Positions 45,740 to 53,309 of a stretch of DNA of 64,000 bases are shown here, piece after piece; the first letter of the stretch is position 1, and each line of letters starts with the position of its first letter. The notes beneath the pieces were generated by a model. It had not been told where the DNA came from, did not search any database, and was given only the letters and a program-made list of their open reading frames with translations. The position numbers and the translations under genes were made by a program. The stretch is from RSA9 sp036381195 (lineage in GTDB: Bacteria; Gemmatimonadota; Gemmatimonadetes; Longimicrobiales; RSA9): contig DASVDH010000019.1 of the NCBI GenBank assembly GCA_036381195.1, forward strand, positions 7,452-71,451, in the 5' to 3' direction.

Positions 45740-46807
45740 ATGCTGATCGTGATGCATCATACGGCGACCGACGAGGACGTGCGGCGCGTCGTCGGCGCGA
45801 TCGAGGAGATGGGTTACCAGGCGCGGCCGATTCCGGGCCGCCAGCGCACGGCCATCGGCCTCATCGGCAACGATGGCCGCGTGGACAGCAGTCGCCTGGA
45901 GGCGTTGCCGGGCGTGCTCCAGGTGATCCACGTCTCACAGCCGTACAAGCAGGTCTCGCGCGAGTGGCGGCCGGAGCCCACCGTCATCGAGCTGCCCAAC
46001 GGCACGCGCATCGGCGGCACGGAGATCGTCCTGATGGCAGGCCCGTGCGCCGTGGAATCCGAGGAGCAGATCCTGACCGCCGCGCATCGCTTGCGTGCGG
46101 CCGGGGCGACCGTCTTGCGCGGTGGCGCTTTCAAGCCGCGAACGTCGCCGTACTCGTTCCAGGGGCTCGGGCTCGAAGGGCTCCGACTCCTCGCCAGGGC
46201 CCGCGAGGAGACCGGCCTCGCCGTCGTCACGGAGGCGCTCGAGCCGGAGATGGTCGACGTCGTCGCCGAGTACAGCGACATCATCCAGATCGGCGCCCGC
46301 AACATGCAGAACTACCCGCTGCTGCGGCGCGCGGGCCGGGCGGGCAAGCCGGTCCTCCTCAAGCGCGGTCTGGCCGCGACGATCAAGGAGCTGCTGCTCA
46401 GCGCCGAGTACATCCTTGCGGAGGGCAACGAGCAGGTCATCCTGTGCGAGCGGGGCGTGCGCGGTTTCGACGAGCAAACGCGCAATCTGTTCGACCTCAC
46501 CGCCATCCCCGTCGTGCAGTCGCTCTCGCACCTGCCCATCATCGCGGATCCCAGCCACGGCACCGGTCTCCGCAGCAAGGTCACGCCGATGGCGCGCGCC
46601 GCCGTCGCCGCTGGAGCGGACGGGATCATCGTGGAGGTGCATCCCGACCCCGACCGTGCGCTCTCGGACGGCGCGCAGTCCCTCACGCTCCCGCAGTTCG
46701 AGGACCTGGTCCGCCAGCTCCGGCCGATCGCGGCGGCAATCGGCCGGGAGCTGGTGCCGCCGCTCCCCGAGCGCGCGCGGGAGCCGCGGCTCGCCCCATC
46801 GGCGTAG
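45740..46807 (+). CDS. aroF: 3-deoxy-7-phosphoheptulonate (DAHP) synthase, type I beta
   Basis: DAHP synthase joins PEP and erythrose-4-phosphate in the first step of aromatic biosynthesis. The 355-residue protein has an N-terminal ferredoxin-like regulatory domain (about 1-75), as in Thermotoga-type enzymes. The barrel follows with AGPCAVES (about 100-107), FKPRTSPYSFQGLG, IQIGARNMQNYPLL, LLKRGLAATIKE, ADPSHGTG and EVHPDPDRALSDG. The domain form implies feedback control. Bases 45981-46045 (residues about 81-102) recur exactly, inverted, at 57196-57260. Confidence 0.96.
   Translation: MLIVMHHTATDEDVRRVVGAIEEMGYQARPIPGRQRTAIGLIGNDGRVDSSRLEALPGVLQVIHVSQPYKQVSREWRPEPTVIELPNGTRIGGTEIVLMAGPCAVESEEQILTAAHRLRAAGATVLRGGAFKPRTSPYSFQGLGLEGLRLLARAREETGLAVVTEALEPEMVDVVAEYSDIIQIGARNMQNYPLLRRAGRAGKPVLLKRGLAATIKELLLSAEYILAEGNEQVILCERGVRGFDEQTRNLFDLTAIPVVQSLSHLPIIADPSHGTGLRSKVTPMARAAVAAGADGIIVEVHPDPDRALSDGAQSLTLPQFEDLVRQLRPIAAAIGRELVPPLPERAREPRLAPSA
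45981..46045 (+). repeat. 65-bp exact repeat, copy 1 (inside aroF)
   Basis: These 65 bases, encoding the linker and first barrel strand of DAHP synthase, are identical base for base to the reverse complement of 57196-57260. The next base downstream differs, and similarity then ends within a few bases. Confidence 0.95.
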
Positions 46808-46896
46808 GACCCCGCCGCCTCGCGCCGTCCCCGCCGCCCCGCGCCGTCCTTTCCCACTATGGCCCGGGCGCGCGGCATGCCTTTCCTTGTCTGTCC

Positions 46897-47259
46897 ATGG
46901 GCAACGCACACGAGCTCGGCCGGCAAGGCGAGGCGCTCGCCGCAGCGCTGCTCGAGGCGGGAGGTTGGCGGATCGTCGCGCGCAACTTCCGGTTTCGGCG
47001 AAAGGAGATCGACCTGATCGCCCGTCGCGGCAACGTCGTCGCCTTCATCGAGGTGAAGACGCGGGCCGGCCACGGCTACGGCCATCCGCTCGAGGCGGTC
47101 ACGTGGGCCAAGCGGCGCGAGATCGAGACCGTGGCACGCGCCTGGGTGGCACGCTACGGTCACGCGATGGATCTCTACCGCTTCGACACCGTTGCGGTCG
47201 TGTGCAGGGAAGGGGAGCCGCCCCGGCTCCTGCACGTGGAGGATGCCTGGCGGCTGTGA
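46897..47259 (+). CDS. yraN: YraN/UPF0102 family endonuclease-like protein
   Basis: This 120-residue protein has the restriction-endonuclease-like fold. Family motifs are GRQGEALAAALLEAGGW, RNFRFRRKEIDLIA and VVAFIEVKTRAGHGYGHPLEAV, giving the E-D-ExK catalytic pattern, then RREIETVARAW. Its biological role is still unsettled. ATG 46897 is the first in-frame start at the conserved N-terminus. The gap 46808-46896 before it shows nothing specific. Confidence 0.9.
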   Translation: MGNAHELGRQGEALAAALLEAGGWRIVARNFRFRRKEIDLIARRGNVVAFIEVKTRAGHGYGHPLEAVTWAKRREIETVARAWVARYGHAMDLYRFDTVAVVCREGEPPRLLHVEDAWRL

Positions 47260-47265
47260 GCGGTG

Positions 47266-47490
47266 TCAGGAGCCGCCGGCCTGCTCCTGTAATAGCTCTC
47301 CCACACGCACCATTCCCCGGCCGCGCTCGACCAGCACCCGCCCGAGCCGGCCGAGCAACTCCCGCGGCGCCTCAGCCGGCACACGCCGGAAGCGCCGGAC
47401 CTCCTCCACGCCGATGCGCAGGGCGAGCGCGAGCTCGGACTCGGTCCCCAGAAACACGTCGCTGCCGCGCCTGAAATCCAGGCCCGCCAT
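47266..47490 (-). CDS. 74-residue uncharacterised protein
   Basis: This small - strand gene begins at ATG 47490, preceded by GGAGG at ideal spacing inside the end of the CoA-binding gene, two bases after that gene's stop. The sequence starts MAGLDFRRGSDVFLGTESEL and is a short, charged helical protein with VEEVRRFRRVPAEAPRELLGRL. No cysteines, signal or membrane helix are seen. I do not recognise it. The ribosome-binding site and operon position support it as real. Confidence 0.6.
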   Translation of the reverse strand: MAGLDFRRGSDVFLGTESELALALRIGVEEVRRFRRVPAEAPRELLGRLGRVLVERGRGMVRVGELLQEQAGGS

Positions 47491-47492
47491 GC

Positions 47493-47951
47493 TCAACCTC
47501 CGGAACGGTGTGTGATCAACCGATTGTGCTCGACCATCAGGCAGCGGTCCTGCACCACCAGGATGCCCGCGCGGGCCAGCTCGCGGGCGGCCTCGTCGTT
47601 GCGGATCCCGAGCTGGAACCACACGGCCGCCGGCCTGCTCGCCAGGATGTCCGGCACGTGGGGCGGGATGTCCTCCGGCTTCCTGAACACGTCCACGAGG
47701 TCGACCGGCCCAGGAACGTCCACGAGACGACGGTAGACCGGCTCGCCCAGGATCCGCGTCACCTCCGGGTAGTAGACCGGGACCGGGACGATCTGGTAGC
47801 CCGCCTGCTGGAGGAAGCGGGGCACGTAGAACGCCGGCTTGTGGCTGCGCGTCTCGGGCTTGATGCCGAGCACGGCGATGCGCCGCGTGCGCTGGAGCAC
47901 CGCGCGGATGCTCTCGTCGTCCTGGAGGATGCGGTCGGGCCAGTGGTTCAT
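47493..47951 (-). CDS. CoA-binding domain protein (YccU-like)
   Basis: This single Rossmann-like CoA-binding domain protein has 152 residues, similar to YccU and the succinyl-CoA ligase alpha N-domain. Features include RTRRIAVLGIKPETRSHKPAFYV, a strand-turn at QIVPVPVYYPEVTRILGEPVYRRL, VDLVDVFRKPEDIPPHVPDIL and the C-terminal GILVVQDRCLMVEHNRL. Biochemical role is undefined. ATG 47951 is preferred over an in-frame TTG at 47966. It is read divergently from the SRP RNA gene, and its upstream region overlaps that promoter. Confidence 0.85.
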   Translation of the reverse strand: MNHWPDRILQDDESIRAVLQRTRRIAVLGIKPETRSHKPAFYVPRFLQQAGYQIVPVPVYYPEVTRILGEPVYRRLVDVPGPVDLVDVFRKPEDIPPHVPDILASRPAAVWFQLGIRNDEAARELARAGILVVQDRCLMVEHNRLITHRSGG

Positions 47952-47988
47952 CTCGTTGTGGGGCAAAGAAACATGTGACGTCGGCGCC

Positions 47989-48017
47989 TTGACGCCCGGG
48001 CACCACCCCGCTAGCTT
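47989..48017 (+). promoter_or_regulatory. SRP RNA (ffs) promoter
   Basis: TTGACG (47989-47994), a 17-base spacer and TAGCTT (48012-48017) sit 6 bases before the start of the SRP RNA helix, exactly where a stable-RNA promoter is expected. Confidence 0.8.
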
Positions 48018-48023
48018 GCGGAT

Positions 48024-48125
48024 GGCGCCCCAGGCCCGTAGGACGCGAGCTCACGAACCCCGTCAGGACCCCGCAGGTAGCAGCGGTAAGTGCGGCGGAC
48101 GTCGCTACGGTCAGCCTGGGGCGTC
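48024..48125 (+). ncRNA. ffs: Signal recognition particle RNA (small bacterial 4.5S type)
   Basis: The conserved SRP54-binding element is visible as GTCAGG (48062-48067) and GGTAGCAGC (48076-48084), flanked by CC/GG pairs that compensate for the GG/CC of E. coli. The terminal stem pairs 48024-48035 with 48114-48125 over 12 bp. A clean promoter precedes it and dnaX follows, the classical ffs-dnaX order. The apical loop appears to be five bases (CCGCA) between ACC and GGT rather than the usual GGAA tetraloop. No Alu domain is present. Confidence 0.9.
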
Positions 48126-48515
48126 GTGCGTCCGGCGCCTGACCGCGTCTGCCTGCCGCTCCCCCGCGTCCGCACCCGGGGGCGGGCGACGGCAGCCGCC
48201 CTCCCACCACCAGGGCCCCGGCGCGACCGGGCCCGCGCGCCCGCGCCGCGAGCTCGAGGCGCTCGGCGGCAGGCCGGGCAGCGCCTCGGCCCCATCGAGC
48301 GGGACGGCGGGGGCGGGTGCAAGGGCGGTGCCGGTCGGCCGGCGGGGGCTGCGGCCGCCGGCAGCGAGTGTGCGTGGGGCCGGGTGCGAGCCTCGCAGCC
48401 ACGCGCTGCGGGTCAGGCACCCGTCGGCGCGCCCCGGGTACACGCAGGTGCTGCGGCCGGCTCCGCGGCGGCGGCTGAACGTGGCCCACCGTCTGATCCT
48501 TCGCAAGAGAGCGCG
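48126..48515. other. Long GC-rich gap between ffs and dnaX
   Basis: These 390 bases hold no conserved coding sequence. The dnaX frame is open back through the SRP RNA, but the translated product has no homology or ribosome-binding site there. I see no T-tract terminator after ffs and no second promoter, so dnaX may be transcribed by read-through from ffs. Confidence 0.5.
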
Positions 48516-50207
48516 ATGAGCAGGAAGGCACTCGCCCGTCTCTACCGGCCCCGGCGGTTCGGGGAGATGGCCATGCAGGAGCACGTCTCGGAGACGCTGA
48601 AGTCGGCCGTGGCGCGTGGGCGGACGGCGCACGCGTACCTGTTCGCGGGCCCGCGTGGGGTGGGCAAGACCACGGCCGCACGGGTGCTGGCCATGGCGCT
48701 GAACTGCGCGGCGCGAGGCGAGGATGGGGAGCCGTGCGGCGAGTGCGAGTCGTGCGAGCGGATCTGGGCGGGCCAGACATCGCTGGACGTCGTGGAGATC
48801 GATGCGGCATCCAACCGCGGCGTGGACGACGCGCGCGATCTCCGCGAGCGGGCCATGTACGCGCCGACGGACGAGCGGCGCTACAAGGTCTACATCATCG
48901 ACGAGGCGCACATGCTCACCCGGGAGGCGTGGAACGCGCTCCTCAAGATCCTGGAGGAGCCGCCGCCCCGGGTGATCTTCGTGTTCGCCACGACGGAGCC
49001 GCAGAAGATCCAGCAGGCGGCGCCGCCCATCCTCTCGCGATGCCAGCGCTTCGACTTCCGGCGCATCAGCGTGGCGGGCATCGTGGGTCGGCTGCGGGAG
49101 GTGCTGCGGCGGGAGGGGCTGGAGGCGGAGGACGACGCGCTCTACCTCCTTGCGCGGCGGGCGGAAGGCGGGATGCGAGATGCGCTCTCCTTGCTGGATC
49201 AGGTCCTCGCGTTGTCGGGGCCGAGTCTCACTGCAGACGACGTGCGGCGCGTCCTCGGTCTCGTCGGCGAGGAGCTGTACATCGAGCTGTTCCGGGTGAT
49301 CGCGGAGCGGCGGCACGCGGACGTGTTCCACTTCGTCTCGCGCCTGGTCGATGAGGGCTACGATTTCTCCGACTTCTATCGCGGGTTGGCCGATGCGCTG
49401 CGCGCGCTCCTGGTGTGCAAGCTGGAGGGCGCAGCGGGTGCGGACGTGCGGGAGGACCTGAAGCCGGCGTTCGCCGAAGTGGCTGCACGCTTCGAGGTGG
49501 GTGACCTGCTGCGGATGCTCGCCCAGGTCGCGGAGCTGGACACGGAGGGGCGGTTCCGGAAGAGCATCAACCCGCGCATCCAGCTCGAGGCCATGCTCCT
49601 CCGCTTCGCGCACCTCGATCGGACGGTCGAGCTGGAGGAGGTGCTGCGCGCGGCCGCAGGGGAAGTTGACCAGGCCGGCGCCCGGCCTCGCCGGACCGCT
49701 CCGCCGGCGGGGCGCGACGCGCCGGCGGGGCGCGAGGCGGCGGCCGGCCGCGGGGCGGCGGAGGGGCCGGGCCGCGTGGCGCGGCCACACCCGTCGCCGG
49801 CCCGGGCCGCGGGCGTGGACCCGGCCGGCGCAGGGCCGGAGGCGGTGGAGGCACACCTGCGCGCGGCCGTGGAGAGCATGGATGGCGTGGGCGCGCTCCG
49901 GCTTTTCCTGCGGGCGGCCCACGTGGCGGCCGTGGAGGGCGAGCGGGTGGTCCTGGCGCTGCCCGCAGGGCCCGGGCTGGAGCGGCTGACCTCGGATCAC
50001 GGCGCCCGGCGCATGCTCGCCGATGCGCTGGCGCAGCGCCTCGGCCGCCCGGTGGACCTGGAGGTCCGGGCGGCTGACAGCGCTTCCGGTTCAGCGCCGC
50101 GGCTCACCCCGGAACGGGTCAGGGAGGAGCAGCTCAAGCGGTTGGCGCGCGAGGAACCCGTCCTCGGGAAGGCGGTACAAGAATGGGAGCTGGAGCTCCT
50201 GGATTGA
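48516..50207 (+). CDS. dnaX: DNA polymerase III subunit gamma/tau
   Basis: DnaX is the clamp-loader motor. In the 563-residue protein, domain I has LARLYRPRRFGEM, Walker A GPRGVGKT (45-52), the zinc module C64, C74, C77, C80, Walker B YIIDEAHML and the SRC motif PPILSRCQRFDFR. Domains II-III follow to about 370. A low-complexity Arg/Ala/Pro linker (about 390-440) leads to a short tau-like C-domain. No obvious slippery A-tract with downstream hairpin for gamma production was noticed. ATG 48516 has AAGAGAG upstream. Confidence 0.96.
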   Translation: MSRKALARLYRPRRFGEMAMQEHVSETLKSAVARGRTAHAYLFAGPRGVGKTTAARVLAMALNCAARGEDGEPCGECESCERIWAGQTSLDVVEIDAASNRGVDDARDLRERAMYAPTDERRYKVYIIDEAHMLTREAWNALLKILEEPPPRVIFVFATTEPQKIQQAAPPILSRCQRFDFRRISVAGIVGRLREVLRREGLEAEDDALYLLARRAEGGMRDALSLLDQVLALSGPSLTADDVRRVLGLVGEELYIELFRVIAERRHADVFHFVSRLVDEGYDFSDFYRGLADALRALLVCKLEGAAGADVREDLKPAFAEVAARFEVGDLLRMLAQVAELDTEGRFRKSINPRIQLEAMLLRFAHLDRTVELEEVLRAAAGEVDQAGARPRRTAPPAGRDAPAGREAAAGRGAAEGPGRVARPHPSPARAAGVDPAGAGPEAVEAHLRAAVESMDGVGALRLFLRAAHVAAVEGERVVLALPAGPGLERLTSDHGARRMLADALAQRLGRPVDLEVRAADSASGSAPRLTPERVREEQLKRLAREEPVLGKAVQEWELELLD

Positions 50208-50234
50208 ACACAAGATCCGGGGTCTTGCTCCCGC

Positions 50235-50264
50235 TTGCGCGCCTCCTGACGGGGCGCCTATCTT
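50235..50264 (+). promoter_or_regulatory. Promoter for ebfC-recR
   Basis: TTGCGC (50235-50240), an 18-base spacer and TATCTT (50259-50264) followed by TTG lie between dnaX and ebfC. The -10 gives the full TAnnTTTTG pattern. Confidence 0.65.
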
Positions 50265-50301
50265 TTGATGCCCTCTCTCGTGGCGTAGGGATCACGGTTC
50301 C

Positions 50302-50625
50302 ATGACGAACCTCCAGCAGATTCTTCAGATGGGCCAGCAGGTCCAGGCCCGTCTCACCGAGCTACAGACCGAGCTGCGCAATCGGACGTTCAGCGTATCG
50401 AGCGGCGGCGGGATGGTCACGGTGACCATGGACGGCCGGGGCCTCATCCGCGGGGTGCGGATCGATCCGACCGTGGTGGATCCGAACGACGTCGAGATGC
50501 TCGAGGACCTCGTCCTCGCCGCGGTGGCCGAGGCCCAGCAGCGCGCGCAGCAGGTCTACGAGGAGGAGTTGCGGAAGCTGACCGGCGGCATGCCGCTTCC
50601 GTTCCAGTTGCCGAACCTGCCGTGA
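50302..50625 (+). CDS. ebfC: YbaB/EbfC nucleoid-associated protein
   Basis: This small DNA-binding dimer is conserved between dnaX and recR in most bacteria. The 107 residues show an N-terminal helix (LQQILQMGQQVQARLTELQ), the sheet GGGMVTVTMDGRGLIRGVRIDP and the helical end LEDLVLAAVAEAQQRAQQVYEEEL with a Gly/Pro tail. ATG 50302 lies 94 bases after dnaX with its own promoter. A role in nucleoid organisation is known for orthologues. Confidence 0.95.
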   Translation: MTNLQQILQMGQQVQARLTELQTELRNRTFSVSSGGGMVTVTMDGRGLIRGVRIDPTVVDPNDVEMLEDLVLAAVAEAQQRAQQVYEEELRKLTGGMPLPFQLPNLP

Positions 50626-50655
50626 CCGCTGCCGCGGGCAGGGGGGAGGATCCGG

Positions 50656-51246
50656 TTGGCGGCAATCGATGATCTCGCCAGCGAGTTCGCTCGCCTGCCG
50701 GGCATCGGTCGCAAGACCGCGCTCCGGCTGACCTACTACCTTCTCAAGCGTCCGCCGGAAGAGATCCGGCGCCTCGCGCGGGCGCTGGACGTGGTCGCGG
50801 ATCGGATCCGGTCTTGCTCGCGGTGCGGCAATCTGACCGAGGCCGATCCGTGCGGCTTCTGCGCCAACCCGCGACGCGATCCCGGCGTGATCTGTGTCGT
50901 CGAGGAAGCATCGGATATCGCGGCGATCGAGCGGACAGGGGAGTACCAGGGGTTGTACCACGTGCTCGCGGGCCGACTCTCGCCGCTCGACGGGATCGGT
51001 CCGGCAGAGCTGAACATCGCATCGTTGCTCGAGCGTTTGGGCAACGGCACGGCCGTGCGCGAGGTCATCCTCGCCACGAACCCAAGTGTGGAGGGCGAAG
51101 CGACGGCGGTCTATCTCCAGAAGCTGATCCAGCCGCTCGGCATCCGGGTCACGCGGCTGGCGCGTGGATTGCCGGTGGGCGGAGATCTTGAGTACGCGGA
51201 TGGCGTGACGATCGCGCAGGCGCTCGCGGGCCGGCGCGAGATGTGA
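50656..51246 (+). CDS. recR: Recombination mediator protein RecR
   Basis: RecR forms a ring with RecO/RecF to load RecA at gaps. The 196-residue protein has the HhH segment LPGIGRKTALRLTYYLL, a zinc finger with C54, C57, C66, C69 (CSRC...CGFC), and the Toprim domain GVICVVEEASDIAAIERTGEYQGLYHVL. The later blocks are LSPLDGIGP, LATNPSVEGEATA and GLPVGGDLEYAD. TTG 50656 is the start, six bases after GGGGGGAGG. The dnaX-ebfC-recR order is classical. Confidence 0.96.
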   Translation: MAAIDDLASEFARLPGIGRKTALRLTYYLLKRPPEEIRRLARALDVVADRIRSCSRCGNLTEADPCGFCANPRRDPGVICVVEEASDIAAIERTGEYQGLYHVLAGRLSPLDGIGPAELNIASLLERLGNGTAVREVILATNPSVEGEATAVYLQKLIQPLGIRVTRLARGLPVGGDLEYADGVTIAQALAGRREM

Positions 51247-51260
51247 GCGGAGCCGGAACC

Positions 51261-51578
51261 ATGTCCAACCGGGTCGCACGTACAGCAGGTTTCATCATTC
51301 TCGGCATCGCGGCCGCCGCTGTGCTCGGCGCCCTGCTCGTCAGGGATCAGATGTCACGGCACCGGCGAGAGCTCTTCAGCTCGCACCCGCTGCGCCGGCT
51401 CGCGGCTCTCGGTTACCTCGCGAGCCATGATGCCACGGTGGATGCGGTGCAGTTGCTCAGGGACTTCATCGCGTGGGAGCGGCGACCGCTCCTCAGGCGC
51501 CGCGCGCTCCAGATCCTGGAGCGGATGGAGGAGAGCCTGGCGAGCGGCCCCGCGCCGTCCGGGGAAGTCGTGGGATGA
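51261..51578 (+). CDS. Small membrane-anchored helical protein ahead of the roadblock gene
   Basis: This 105-residue protein has one N-terminal transmembrane helix (about 8-28, AGFIILGIAAAAVLGALLV). The cytoplasmic or periplasmic helical part reads HPLRRLAALGYLASHDATVDAVQLLRDFIAWERRPLLRRRALQIL in pieces and resembles a single HEAT-like hairpin. ATG 51261 is preferred; a GTG at 51243 overlapping the recR stop is possible. Its stop overlaps the roadblock ATG (ATGA). It may be a membrane anchor for the MglA module, which is inference. Confidence 0.6.
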   Translation: MSNRVARTAGFIILGIAAAAVLGALLVRDQMSRHRRELFSSHPLRRLAALGYLASHDATVDAVQLLRDFIAWERRPLLRRRALQILERMEESLASGPAPSGEVVG

Positions 51579-52066
51579 TCTCGCGGGACGCCGTTCCGTT
51601 CATCGGTCCGCAAGACCAGCAGCGCTTCGAGCGCCTGCTCACCTGGTACGCCACGGAGGGCGGATTGCGGGCAGCGCTGCTCGTGGACCGGACTGGACGG
51701 CTCCTCGCCTCGGTGGGCGAGACCGCGTTCGACGCGACGGCGTTCGCGACCCTCGCGGCGGCGGACTTCGCGGCGGGCGACCAGCTCGCGCTCCTGTTGG
51801 GTGAGGAAGAGTTCGCGGCCCTGTACCACCAGGGCGAGAACCGCTCGATGTACCTCTCGGACGTGGGCGGGCGGGCGATCCTCGCCGCCCTCTTCGATGG
51901 ACGGACGACGCTCGGGATGGTTCGAATGAAGGCGCGCACGATCGTTCCGGAGCTGGCCGGCATCTTCGCTGAGCTGGCGCGCGAGGACGCCCGGATGCGT
52001 GCGCAGCTCGATCCCGGCTGGGCCTCCGACGCGGAGACCGAGATCGATCGCCTCTTCGCCGATTAG
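51575..52066 (+). CDS. Roadblock/LC7 domain protein (MglB-like)
   Basis: This 163-residue protein has a roadblock fold: an N-terminal helix FERLLTWYATEGGLRAALLVDRTGRLLASVG (in parts), a mid-sheet FAALYHQGENRSMYLSDVGGRAILAALFDGRTTLG, and a long C-terminal extension rich in charged helices. In Myxococcus and Thermus, MglB is the GAP of MglA. The gene lies 12 bases before the MglA-type GTPase, so the same pairing is expected. The ATG overlaps the upstream stop. Confidence 0.8.
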   Translation: MISRDAVPFIGPQDQQRFERLLTWYATEGGLRAALLVDRTGRLLASVGETAFDATAFATLAAADFAAGDQLALLLGEEEFAALYHQGENRSMYLSDVGGRAILAALFDGRTTLGMVRMKARTIVPELAGIFAELAREDARMRAQLDPGWASDAETEIDRLFAD

Positions 52067-52078
52067 GGAACCTGGCCC

Positions 52079-52657
52079 ATGTCGATGATCAACTATGCGA
52101 GCCGGGAGATCAACTGCAAGCTCGTTTACTACGGGCCCGGCCTCGGCGGTAAGACGACGAACCTGGAGTACATCTTCAACAAGGTCAAGCCGGAAACCCG
52201 CGGGAAGCTCATCTCGCTGGCGACCGAGACGGAGCGCACGCTGTTCTTCGACTTCCTCCCCGTGGATCTCGGCACGATCCGGGGCTTCAACACCCGGTTC
52301 CATCTGTATACGGTGCCGGGTCAGGTCTACTACAACGCGAGCCGGCGGCTCATCCTCAAGGGAGTCGATGGCGTCGTGTTCGTGGGGGACTCGCAGGCCG
52401 AGCGGATGGACGCCAACATCGCATCGCTGCAGAACCTCTACGAGAACCTGTCGGACTACGGCTACGATCCGCAGCGTCTGCCGATCGTGCTCCAGTACAA
52501 CAAGCGCGACCTCCCGAACATCGTGTCCGTGGAGGAGATGCGGGCGGAACTCAACCCCGACGGGCTGCCCGAGTTCGAGGCCGTAGCGATCAAGGGGATC
52601 GGCGTGTTCGATACGCTCAAGGCGGTCAGCAAGCTCGTCCTGAAGTCTCTCGGCTGA
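52079..52657 (+). CDS. mglA: MglA-type small Ras-like GTPase
   Basis: This 192-residue GTPase of the MglA family controls cell polarity or motility in other bacteria. P-loop YYGPGLGGKTTNLEYIF (GKT near 24-26) is followed by switch II TVPGQVYYNASRRLILKGVDGVVFVGDS (in parts), with PGQ replacing the usual DxxG. QYNKRDLP (NKxD) and a C-terminal amphipathic helix complete it. AGGGAA precedes ATG 52079. It is co-transcribed with the roadblock gene, pgsA and cinA. Motility is not demonstrated here. Confidence 0.9.
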   Translation: MSMINYASREINCKLVYYGPGLGGKTTNLEYIFNKVKPETRGKLISLATETERTLFFDFLPVDLGTIRGFNTRFHLYTVPGQVYYNASRRLILKGVDGVVFVGDSQAERMDANIASLQNLYENLSDYGYDPQRLPIVLQYNKRDLPNIVSVEEMRAELNPDGLPEFEAVAIKGIGVFDTLKAVSKLVLKSLG

Positions 52658-52664
52658 GGCGCCC

Positions 52665-53309
52665 ATGAGGCTGCTGAAGCGCAGCACTCTGCCCAATGCG
52701 CTGACCGTCCTGCGCGTCGTCCTCGCGCCCGCCATCTTCTTCCTGGTGTTCCTCTCGGGGTTCGGCGCTCGTGCGCTCGCCTTCGTGCTCTTCCTCGTCG
52801 CGGCGCTGTCGGACGTGTGGGATGGGCACCTGGCGCGCAAGCACGGCTGGATCACCGACTTCGGCAAGCTGATGGACCCGGTCGCGGACAAGCTGCTGCT
52901 GGCCGCGACGTTCGTGCCCTTCTACATCCTGTCCCGGCGCCCGGACCCGGGCCCGCTCCCCTTCCTGGGCAGCCTCCCGTTGTGGATCATCCTCGTGATC
53001 TTCGGCCGTGAGGCGCTGGTCACGGGGCTGCGCATGTTCGCCGCGCGGCGGGGCCTGGTGCTGCCGGCCGGGCGCGCCGGCAAGCAGAAGGCGCTCCTGC
53101 AGAACCTCTTCATCGGCTCGACCCTGGCGTGGTACGCGATCCGCGCCGCCGCCGCCGATGCGCACTGGTCCGGCCCCCTGTGGGCGGCATGGCAGGCGTT
53201 CCACGGCACGGTGGTGGCGTCCACCCTCGTCCTCGCGGTCGGCCTGACCATCTACTCCCTCGCCGTGTACCTGTGGAACTGGCGTTCGCTCATGCGGGAG
53301 GCGGTTTGA
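52665..53309 (+). CDS. pgsA: CDP-diacylglycerol-glycerol-3-phosphate 3-phosphatidyltransferase
   Basis: PgsA makes phosphatidylglycerol phosphate. The 214-residue membrane protein has the CDP-alcohol phosphotransferase motif D-x2-DG-x2-AR-x8-G-x3-D-x3-D, visible as SDVWDGHLARKHGW followed by FGKLMDPVADKLL. Four to six hydrophobic helices and a GREALVTGLRMFAA block are present. It lies eight bases after mglA and overlaps cinA by a TTGA junction, so it is part of that operon. Confidence 0.93.
   Translation: MRLLKRSTLPNALTVLRVVLAPAIFFLVFLSGFGARALAFVLFLVAALSDVWDGHLARKHGWITDFGKLMDPVADKLLLAATFVPFYILSRRPDPGPLPFLGSLPLWIILVIFGREALVTGLRMFAARRGLVLPAGRAGKQKALLQNLFIGSTLAWYAIRAAAADAHWSGPLWAAWQAFHGTVVASTLVLAVGLTIYSLAVYLWNWRSLMREAV

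Noticed and set aside
48090..48515. Upstream extension of the dnaX frame
   Set aside because: It runs through the SRP RNA, lacks a ribosome-binding site, and the dnaX family starts at 48516.
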